The notes beneath the pieces are model-generated. The model had not been told where the DNA came from, searched no databases, and saw only the letters and a list, made by a program, of their open reading frames with translations. This document shows, in pieces, positions 57,005 through 64,000 of a stretch of DNA of 64,000 nt (position 1 is the first letter of the stretch; each line of letters begins with the position of its first letter). The translations under genes and the position numbers were made by a program. The stretch is from JBCCXZ01 sp965228005 (GTDB lineage Bacteria > Planctomycetota > Planctomycetia > Pirellulales > Lacipirellulaceae), in NCBI GenBank assembly GCA_965228005.1, contig CBDDGV010000003.1, forward strand, positions 1,054,001 through 1,118,000. The letters are read 5' to 3'.

Positions 57005-60000
57005 ATGCGCCAGACACTCCACTGCCTCGCCCCGTATCTGGTCCTAGCCCTCCTCTGCAGCGCTGCCCACGCCCAGTCCACCTGGACCGGCCTCGGCGGC
57101 AACAACCTCTGGGGCAACGCGGGCAACTGGAACACCGTGATCCCCCCTCTGCCGGGCTCGCCGGTGACGTTCGTGGGGCCTGTGAACAACGTCGTCGATC
57201 TGGGGGCCAATCGCGTGGTGAGCACGCTGACGTTCGACGCCACGGTGCCCTTCACGCTGCTCAACAACACCCTCTCGATCAATGGCGGCGTAACCACGAC
57301 AAACTCGATCGCTGGCGGGCACGACATCTTCAGTAATGTTGTGGTCAACGGCATCACGAATTGGAGCATCGGCGAGAACGCGCCGTTGGAAGTGGTAGGA
57401 AACATCGGCGGCTTCGGGTTCATCGTGAAGGAGGGGCCGGGCGACCTGACACTCACCGGCGTGAACAGTTATGCGAGCGGAACTCTGATAGAGCAGGGCA
57501 TCGTCTCGGTCGAAGACGACGCCAACCTCGGCGCCACGACCGGACCGCTCACGTTCGACGGCGGCAACCTCCGCTGGGACGCGCAGTTCAACCTCGACCC
57601 GGGCCGCGCCATCACGCTCAACGCCGGTGGGGGGACGCTCCGCACGCGGACGTTCTCCACCACCATCTCCCAGGCCATCACCGGCGCCGGAGGCCTGACC
57701 AAAGCCGGCAGCGGCACCCTCACGCTCGACGGCGCGAACACCTACTCGGGCGACACCACGATCGACAACGGCGTGGTCCGGCTCGGCGTGGCCAACGCCC
57801 TCGAAAACAGCACCGTCGTTATCAACGACAACAACGGCCTCGACATCAACGGCATCGACGCCACCATCGGCGCTTTGGCCGGGTTTGGCGCTCTCAACCT
57901 CGGGTCCAACACCCTCATCGTCGGCGATAACGACGCCTCCACCGCCTACACCGGCCAGCTCTCAGGAGACTCCGGCAGCCAGATCAGGAAGAGCGGCGCG
58001 GGGACGCTCACGCTCGAGAACGCCGGCAACAGCATCGATAGCCTGCGGGCAAGCGAGGGCAGTCTTGTCATCCGCGACGATATCGCGTTGGGTTCCGAGT
58101 TGTTCACCCCGACCGGCAGCCCAATCATCACCGACGGCGGCAACCTGACAATCGAAAACGGCGCCGTGGTGAGCTACAGCACAACCGGTAACGTCGTTGC
58201 TCGCAGCGACCGCGGCTCGCTCACCATCAGCGGCGCCGGGTCGACCCTCACCGGCCGCCGCTTCAATACGGCGGGTAGCGGGAATGGCGACGCCTCCACA
58301 CTCACCATCTCGAACGACGGTTTACTCGACACGGCTGACATGGTCATCATCGGGTTCCTGGGGACCACCGATGCCGCCGTCACCACCGGCGGCGACATCA
58401 CGACCGGCAACCTCAACCTCGGCGTCTTAACCGGCGCGGTCGGCTCGCTGCAAGTCACCGACCCCGGATCGACCGTGCAGGTCACTAACCTAAGGTTGGG
58501 TGGATTCTCGAACGCTCAAAGCGGCGGCGTCGGCACGCTCGCGATCGAGAACGGAGCGGCGGTGACCGCCACCGGCGGGGTACGGTTCTTTGGCAATCTC
58601 AGTTCCATCAACATCAACGGCGGGACCCTCACGACGGGCCGATTAGACGAGGGCGACGACAGCACCGGCGAGATCAGCTTGAGTGACCCCGCAGGAGAAG
58701 TCGCGCTGACCGTTGGCGCCGGCGGCAACGACTCCACCTTTAGCGGACTCATCCAAGACGCCGCCGGCGGCCCGGGCTCCATTAAGAAGGTCGGCACGGG
58801 CAAGCTCACCCTGACCGGAAACAACACGTACACCGGCGGCACCGAAATCGAGGCCGGCACGCTGCAGCTCGGCGGCGGCGGGGCCGACGGGGAGGCGGGC
58901 TCCGGACGGATCCTGAACAACGGGGCCCTCGTGGTGAACCGCACCGGCGATTTCTCCAACCGCGTCACCGGGACCGGCAGTGTCACCTACACGGCGGGCT
59001 CCGGCGTCACCAGCATCACCGGCTCAAACAACAACGCCTACACGGGCCTGACCACCTTGACCGGAGGCACGCTCGAGCTGAACAAGTCCGGCACCGCCGT
59101 CCCCGGCGACTTCCTGATCGCCAGCGGCACGGTCGACGTCCTCAACGACTTGCAGATCGCCGACGACTCGGCGGTCACCAACCGCAGCGTCTTCAACATG
59201 GACGGCGTCGTCGACGTGATCGGGTCGCTCACCGTCGAAGACGGAGGCAGGGTCGACCTGAAGGGCATGGCAGACCTGGAAACCAGCCTCGGCAACAACC
59301 TGGTGATCTCCGGGGCGGACAGCGAGGTGACGGTGCAGAATTCCACGCTCACCTTAGGCGGCGGCGTGGTGATCGACGGCGGCGGCCTCTCGGTCGACGG
59401 CGGCATCGCCAAACTCGAGATGAGATCCGGCAACACGATCACGCTCAGCGACTTTGCGGCACGTCTTGAGGCGATCAACGGCGCCACGATGGACCTGGAG
59501 ACCACCGGGTTCGATCCGGGGACGGACTTGATCGTCAACGACGGCAGCGTGCTGATCGACGCCACCTCGTCGTACCTTGCGGATGGCGGGGACTATATTG
59601 ACCGCGGCGGCGACATCACGCTCCTCGGCGGAGCCGCCCGGTTCGATGGCGAGGTGGTACTCCGCGCGGGATCCCTCGGCACTGGCCCTTTTCCTGCGAG
59701 GGGCGGCGATCTCATCATCGATGGCTCTGAGGTAGCGGTTTCAGGATCCTGGAACGCCCAGGGCGCCGACGGAGGCTCCATCGCGCCGGGCGGTTCGGCC
59801 AGCGGCGGGCGCAGCGGCAGGGTGGAGGTCCTTTCCGGACTGCTCACGCTCGACCCGGACGCGGTGTTTGACTTCCGTGGAGGGGCCCCCGACGGGAGCG
59901 GCAGCCGGGGCGCGGCGGGCACGTTGGACCTCAGCGGCGGGACGGTCACGATCAACGGCGCCGAGTTCCTCGGGCGCACCGGCACGCCCGTCTCGACCGA

Positions 60001-60787
60001 CCCGATCACCCTCTACCGCACCTCCATCAACGTCTCCGGCGGCGAACTCGACCTCACCGACGCCCTCACCATCGAAGGCGACGGGGGTCTGCTCAACCTC
60101 ACCGGCGGGGCCACCACCGCCACCACCATCCGCGAGATCGACGGCGGCGACACGGCCTTCACCGGCGGCACGCTCCAGGTCGGTACCTACGAAGGCGACC
60201 TCGACCAGGGCGGCGGCACGCTGGTGATCGGCAACTCACCGGGCCTCACCGATGTGACCGGCGCGTACAACCAGACCACCGGTGCGCTGGAGATCGAGCT
60301 GTTCGCCGGCGGCGTCACGCCCATCGCCGGCGTGGACTTCGACCAACTCAACGCTGACACGGCGACGCTCGGCGGCACCCTCGAGCTGGTGATCGATCCC
60401 GGTTACACGCCCGCCGTGGGGGATGTTTTCGATGTCCTCACCACGACCAATGGCCTCTCGGGGACGTTCGCCTTGGTCGACGGCGCCTACCTGGGCGGCG
60501 GGCTGGGGCTCGATGTCTCCTACACGGCTAACGACGTCGTTGTGGAGGTGATCAGCGTCGCGCTCGGCGACTACGACGTCGACGGCGACGTGGACGTGGC
60601 CGACGCCCTGCTCGGCCAGCGGCTGGGCGAGCCCCTCGGCCCGGGCAGCGACTGGGCGACCAACTTCGGCCAGGGTTCGCCTGCACCTCCTACCGTAACG
60701 GCCGTGCCCGAGCCGTCGGCCGTGGCGCTCTCGTTGATCGGCGCCTGCCTCGTGAGCCGGCGCCGGAGACCATTCGCGGCGGGATAG
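57005..60787 (+). CDS. Surface protein with autotransporter-type beta-strand repeats, dockerin-like loop and PEP-CTERM tail, third paralogue
   Basis: About 1260 residues from the ATG at 57005, where a signal peptide begins (MRQTLHCLAPYLVLALLCSA); the frame extends back to 56843. Autotransporter-associated repeats (GGLTKAGSGTLTLDGANTYSGDTTI, IKKVGTGKLTLTGNNTYTGGTEI) indicate a beta-helix. The C-terminus has a calcium loop (DVDGDVDVAD) and VPEPSAVALSLIGACLVSRRRR. The tail differs more from those of the other two. It shares their leader element. Confidence 0.85.
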   Translation: MRQTLHCLAPYLVLALLCSAAHAQSTWTGLGGNNLWGNAGNWNTVIPPLPGSPVTFVGPVNNVVDLGANRVVSTLTFDATVPFTLLNNTLSINGGVTTTNSIAGGHDIFSNVVVNGITNWSIGENAPLEVVGNIGGFGFIVKEGPGDLTLTGVNSYASGTLIEQGIVSVEDDANLGATTGPLTFDGGNLRWDAQFNLDPGRAITLNAGGGTLRTRTFSTTISQAITGAGGLTKAGSGTLTLDGANTYSGDTTIDNGVVRLGVANALENSTVVINDNNGLDINGIDATIGALAGFGALNLGSNTLIVGDNDASTAYTGQLSGDSGSQIRKSGAGTLTLENAGNSIDSLRASEGSLVIRDDIALGSELFTPTGSPIITDGGNLTIENGAVVSYSTTGNVVARSDRGSLTISGAGSTLTGRRFNTAGSGNGDASTLTISNDGLLDTADMVIIGFLGTTDAAVTTGGDITTGNLNLGVLTGAVGSLQVTDPGSTVQVTNLRLGGFSNAQSGGVGTLAIENGAAVTATGGVRFFGNLSSININGGTLTTGRLDEGDDSTGEISLSDPAGEVALTVGAGGNDSTFSGLIQDAAGGPGSIKKVGTGKLTLTGNNTYTGGTEIEAGTLQLGGGGADGEAGSGRILNNGALVVNRTGDFSNRVTGTGSVTYTAGSGVTSITGSNNNAYTGLTTLTGGTLELNKSGTAVPGDFLIASGTVDVLNDLQIADDSAVTNRSVFNMDGVVDVIGSLTVEDGGRVDLKGMADLETSLGNNLVISGADSEVTVQNSTLTLGGGVVIDGGGLSVDGGIAKLEMRSGNTITLSDFAARLEAINGATMDLETTGFDPGTDLIVNDGSVLIDATSSYLADGGDYIDRGGDITLLGGAARFDGEVVLRAGSLGTGPFPARGGDLIIDGSEVAVSGSWNAQGADGGSIAPGGSASGGRSGRVEVLSGLLTLDPDAVFDFRGGAPDGSGSRGAAGTLDLSGGTVTINGAEFLGRTGTPVSTDPITLYRTSINVSGGELDLTDALTIEGDGGLLNLTGGATTATTIREIDGGDTAFTGGTLQVGTYEGDLDQGGGTLVIGNSPGLTDVTGAYNQTTGALEIELFAGGVTPIAGVDFDQLNADTATLGGTLELVIDPGYTPAVGDVFDVLTTTNGLSGTFALVDGAYLGGGLGLDVSYTANDVVVEVISVALGDYDVDGDVDVADALLGQRLGEPLGPGSDWATNFGQGSPAPPTVTAVPEPSAVALSLIGACLVSRRRRPFAAG

Positions 60788-60892
60788 GCGTGGAGCTAGA
60801 GTGACGTACTCACTAGCCCCGCGACGCCCGCTAGTGATCCGGTAGAAGACGGCTCTAGCCAGACCGGAGTGACATCGGTCGGGCCAACGGAT

Positions 60893-62302
60893 CTATTGAG
60901 GCAAGGCATCCTCCGCTCGGAGAAGCTCCGGCACGTTGACGCGGCTACGCAACCGGAACAACAACGCCGGGATTTGAAAGTTCAATCGATGGGCGAACAC
61001 GTTCTGCGGCTTCTGTCTTACCCAGTTCACCTTCATCGCCTTCCCCAACAACTCAGCGCCACGGCGTTGGTACTCAGGGTTGGCGTAGTCGAACTTGCCT
61101 TCGTAGATCAGCGGCTCGTTGAAGTGGTCCAACCACTCAACGATCAGGTCCACGACCTCGGGCCGACGCGCCTGCTCCTGTTCCGTCATCATCGCCGACT
61201 CGGCGCAGAGTTTCCTGATGGCCTGCTCATCGTCCGAGAACCGAAGCTCGTGCACAGCCCAATGGAACTCCCATTCCTCGTCTGTGAACCGGCGCACGTT
61301 CCCGAAGTCAATAAACCCTAGCCTCCCGTCATCCATGAACAGGAAGTTGCCGGGGTGCGAATCCGTGTAGAGCACCCGGCGTCGGTACGGCCGGTAGACT
61401 GCCCGCGAGATCAATGCGCCGTAGTCGTCTCGGGTTTCCTGCGAAGGGTCAGTCGCGAGGAAGGCCTCGAATGATTGGCCCTCCAGGAAATCCATCGTCA
61501 GAACGCGACCGGTGGAGTATTCGTCGTACACGCGCGGCACGACCACCCGTTCGTCACCGTCGAACATCCGACCGATTTCGCTTTGGTTTTTTGCCTCGCG
61601 TTCGTAGTCGGTCTCGCTTTCAAGACCGACCCTCAGCTCTTCGAAGAGTCCTTCGACGGCCCTCCAGTTCTCGTTGAACAGGAAGGGGCGCATCATCGAC
61701 TTGAGGTTTCGCAAGTCCGACCGAATCGTCCGGGCGATGCCGGGGTACTGCACCTTCACCGCCACTTCTTCCCCCGTCTTGAGTCGAGCGCGGTGGACCT
61801 GGCCGATAGACGCGGCCGCGATCGCCTGCTCGTCAAAGTGCTCGAAGACGTCTTCGGGGTCGCCGAGTTCCTCGATAAGCTGCTCACGGATGAGCGCGTA
61901 GTGCATCGGGGGCGCTTGGAACTGCAGGTTGCTCAGCGTGCCGACGAACTCGTCGGGGATCGATTCCGGGAAGCACGTCAGCAGCTGCCCGAGCTTCGAA
62001 ACCGCCCCCCGCAGGTAACCCATCGTTTCGAGCGTGTCCAACGCGGAACGCAGGTGCGTGTCGAGCAATTCACTCTCGCGCGCCTCTTGGGGCAGGTACC
62101 AGGACCTGACCCAGTACGCGAGGTACGCCAGGGCCAGCTTCGAGGAGAGGCCGCTCAACGAAACGAAGCGGCTGAGCTGCCCCGTCGGGGTCGGCCGGTC
62201 GGCGAGGGCTCGGAAGATGCCTTCGAGCTCCGTCGGGTCACAGAGTCGAGCCTTGTCGTCTTCGGCCGGCAACGCCGCCAGTAGTTCGGCTGCAGTGGGC
62301 AT
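60893..62302 (-). CDS. ABC1/UbiB-family atypical kinase
   Basis: This 469-residue protein has the ABC1 signatures: KLGQ in GAVSKLGQLLT (residue ~105), AAASIGQVHRARL, the ATP-lysine in VAVKVQYPG, the catalytic HPGNFLF and the DFG-like GFIDFGNVRR. UbiB/ADCK proteins support quinone biosynthesis or lipid homeostasis. No transmembrane helix is evident. It follows the TetR-type gene by 15 bp on the same strand, so it is likely the regulated target. Confidence 0.85.
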   Translation of the reverse strand: MPTAAELLAALPAEDDKARLCDPTELEGIFRALADRPTPTGQLSRFVSLSGLSSKLALAYLAYWVRSWYLPQEARESELLDTHLRSALDTLETMGYLRGAVSKLGQLLTCFPESIPDEFVGTLSNLQFQAPPMHYALIREQLIEELGDPEDVFEHFDEQAIAAASIGQVHRARLKTGEEVAVKVQYPGIARTIRSDLRNLKSMMRPFLFNENWRAVEGLFEELRVGLESETDYEREAKNQSEIGRMFDGDERVVVPRVYDEYSTGRVLTMDFLEGQSFEAFLATDPSQETRDDYGALISRAVYRPYRRRVLYTDSHPGNFLFMDDGRLGFIDFGNVRRFTDEEWEFHWAVHELRFSDDEQAIRKLCAESAMMTEQEQARRPEVVDLIVEWLDHFNEPLIYEGKFDYANPEYQRRGAELLGKAMKVNWVRQKPQNVFAHRLNFQIPALLFRLRSRVNVPELLRAEDALPQ

Positions 62303-62317
62303 GACGCTTCCCTTGGA

Positions 62318-62899
62318 CTAGGGGTTCAGCCAATCGACATACATGCGTATCGACTGATCCAGTAACGCGAGCGTGTCTTCTTGCTTGGGTGACTTGTCTC
62401 TGCCCCAAGAACTGAGCACGCCGATGTACAACGACCAAAACAGGTTGAGCTGCAGCGGCGAAGGGTCGCTGACCCCGTGCTCCCTCAGGATCACGATAAA
62501 GTGCTCGTTGAGGCCGGTCCGCAGGGACGCTTCGGCGTCCCCCATAGGCGCGGCCTGCGAAAGAGCGGTGTCGAGCAGCGGGCGGATGTACCTCCGCAGC
62601 GGCCGCAACGAACGGAGCTGGGCGGCGACGCTGGCGAAGAGGGCCTCTTCAAGGGGCGCCCCTGCGCGGCGAGAACCAGCAAAATCGGCCTCCGCTTTTT
62701 CGAATGCCTGGGCGGCTAGCTCGACGACAATCGCCTCTTTCGTCGGGAAGTAGTTGAACATCGTACCGGCGGCGATGCCCACTTCTTTGGCGATGTCCCG
62801 CGTCGTAGCGTTGTCGAAGCCCCTCGTCCGGAACAGCCCCCTCGCCGCGGAGAGGATCCGCTTCCGTGTCTCCGCTTTGTCTTCCGCTGAGATCCGCAT
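62318..62899 (-). CDS. TetR/AcrR-family repressor
   Basis: This 193-residue protein has an N-terminal helix-turn-helix (about 10-55, ARGLFRTRGFDNATTRDIAKEVGIAAGTMFNYFPTKEAI), the TetR signature, and a ligand-binding C-terminal domain. Its start is 16 bp from the first of two inverted 15-bp repeats, the likely operator, so autoregulation is expected. The gene leads into the ABC1 kinase gene. Confidence 0.9.
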   Translation of the reverse strand: MRISAEDKAETRKRILSAARGLFRTRGFDNATTRDIAKEVGIAAGTMFNYFPTKEAIVVELAAQAFEKAEADFAGSRRAGAPLEEALFASVAAQLRSLRPLRRYIRPLLDTALSQAAPMGDAEASLRTGLNEHFIVILREHGVSDPSPLQLNLFWSLYIGVLSSWGRDKSPKQEDTLALLDQSIRMYVDWLNP

Positions 62900-62914
62900 C
62901 GTCGGCCCGCTTTA

Positions 62915-62979
62915 TGTGAACACGCTCATAATACGCGCGGGCCGACCGCCGGTCAACATCTAAAATGAGCGTGTTCACA
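62915..62979. promoter_or_regulatory. Paired TetR operator (two inverted 15-bp sites)
   Basis: Sites at 62915-62929 (TGTGAACACGCTCAT) and 62965-62979 are perfect reverse complements separated by 35 bp. Each is itself an imperfect palindrome (TGAnCnnGnTCA-like). Their place just before the TetR start suggests binding of two repressor dimers. Confidence 0.65.
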
Positions 62980-63103
62980 AAAAAGAGGTCCGGCCGCCGA
63001 CCCGCCTGGCCGACGCCGACTAGAGCCGTCGCTCGGTGAGGCAGACCGGTCCGTGAAGCATGGGGCCACGCGGTCAACAAGCAAGACCCACAGTCAGCGG
63101 TTC

Positions 63104-64000
63104 TCACTCGCCCCGCCGGACGCACACGACGTAGCGGGTGCTGGTGCACGTCTCCTGCAGCGGCGGCACCTCTTCCAGTGTGATCGCGTCGCTCACGAAG
63201 GCCGGCTGGCCGAAGACCTCTTCGAACAGCTCCCGCGCCCGCCGCGGCGACACCATGAACCGCCGGTGGACGCCCTCGTAGGTGATGCGCATCCCGTCCA
63301 GGCGGTTGATGTTGATGATCTCGCTCTCCTGGTACGTGCACCCGCCGCGCTCCCGCAGCGTGGGGTTGCGGAGCGAGATGACCGTGTCGTCCTCCGAGTA
63401 GATCACGTTCGGGTACCACCGCACGTGGTCGACCGTGATGAACTCGCTCACGCACAGCCCGCCCGGCTTGGTGACCGCGTGCATTTTCCGCACCGCCTGC
63501 TCGAAGTCCTCGTGCGGCAGGTACTGGTAGCTGTTGCAGAACGCCACGTCGAACTGGCCGAACGAGTCGTCCAGGTCCAGCAGCCCGGCCCGCCGCGTCG
63601 GCGCCCGGTCCTTCGCCACCTCGACCATCGCCTCCGACGGGTCGACCGCCAGCAGGTTCTCCCGACGCATGCCGAACCGCTCCTGCAGCACCGACTCGAA
63701 CCAGCCCGTGCCGCAGCCGACGTCGATCAGCGTCGCTGCGTCGGCGTCGACGCCGTGCTGCTCGAACACGTGGCCGAAGTACTTCGCGATGTAGGAGTTG
63801 GTGGTGCCGATCACGCGGTCGTAGTAGCTCGCGTAGGTTTTCCACTCGTCGAAGCCCACCGCCTGGCCGTCGTCGATCAGCTCGTGCTGCAGCCGCGACA
63901 TGTCCCGCAACGCCGCGTACAGCCACGCCCAGTGCCGCGAGTCGGTCATGTGCCCCGTTTCGTTCACCCGCTCGGCGAGGTCCTCCTTCAGGGTCTCCCA
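63104..64000 (-). CDS. SAM-dependent methyltransferase, open at the right edge
   Basis: The class I methyltransferase motif LIDVGCGTGWFESVL and a later acidic motif (FDVAFCNSYQYLPHEDF) are visible. A GTG at 63967 could begin the protein (287 residues), but the same frame continues upstream to the edge with coding-like residues (ETLKEDLAERVNE), so the gene may extend beyond the window. The acceptor is not predictable. It lies 125 bp from the TetR operator region. Confidence 0.8.
   Translation of the reverse strand, partial: WETLKEDLAERVNETGHMTDSRHWAWLYAALRDMSRLQHELIDDGQAVGFDEWKTYASYYDRVIGTTNSYIAKYFGHVFEQHGVDADAATLIDVGCGTGWFESVLQERFGMRRENLLAVDPSEAMVEVAKDRAPTRRAGLLDLDDSFGQFDVAFCNSYQYLPHEDFEQAVRKMHAVTKPGGLCVSEFITVDHVRWYPNVIYSEDDTVISLRNPTLRERGGCTYQESEIININRLDGMRITYEGVHRRFMVSPRRARELFEEVFGQPAFVSDAITLEEVPPLQETCTSTRYVVCVRRGE

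Overview
The window reads as chromosomal DNA of a planctomycete, most likely of the Pirellulales type. The evidence is high G+C; a 23S-5S rRNA unit with no 16S or tRNA beside it; secreted giant proteins ending in a dockerin-like calcium loop and a VPEP...RRR PEP-CTERM tail; an SHD1-domain protein; DUF1207 and DUF885 proteins; and a complete flagellar export/basal-body cluster together with outer-membrane biogenesis genes. The assignment is by gene content only.

Layout. (1) 1-13885, all on the minus strand: a flagellar operon read right to left as TPR protein, FlgN-like chaperone, soluble histidine kinase, sigma-54 response regulator, then flgB, flgC, fliE, fliF, fliG, fliH, fliI, fliJ, a MotE-like protein and the N-terminal part of a FliK-like protein that leaves the window. 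A -24/-12 promoter sits between the sigma-54 regulator and flgB. (2) 14151-16690: a probable pseudo-esterase, malate dehydrogenase and a small unknown gene. (3) 17163-23273: envelope-type genes: a radical SAM protein, a PHP-phosphoesterase/GT4 glycosyltransferase fusion, a PAP2 phosphatase and an LptF/LptG permease. (4) 23498-30150: an outer-membrane DUF1207 protein, three peptidase-like genes (DPP-IV, M24, DUF885) and a 63-residue cysteine protein. (5) 30477-32557: a tandem GGDEF protein and a membrane protein. (6) 32699-36336: rRNA promoter, boxA-like leader, 23S, 5S and terminator. (7) 36433-45589: secreted or membrane planctomycete proteins, including a cysteine-rich outer-membrane protein and a thioredoxin/cytochrome c/copper-monooxygenase-like fusion, plus a lower-G+C orphan gene. 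(8) 45753-49413: an RhlE-type helicase, an unknown membrane protein and a DMT exporter. (9) 49651-60787: three tandem giant PEP-CTERM/dockerin beta-repeat proteins, each preceded by the same structured leader element. (10) 60893-64000: an ABC1 kinase and its probable TetR regulator with a paired operator, then a methyltransferase at the edge.

The most unusual signal is the ~52-nt leader before each of the three giant surface proteins. Its layout (5-bp stem, 7 nt, 9-nt arm, 6-nt variable loop, 9-nt arm, 11 nt, 5-bp stem) keeps constant arm and linker lengths in all three copies, and base changes largely preserve pairing. This suggests an undescribed cis-acting RNA or operator for a surface-protein regulon. 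No CRISPR array, transposase, integrase or tRNA was seen.
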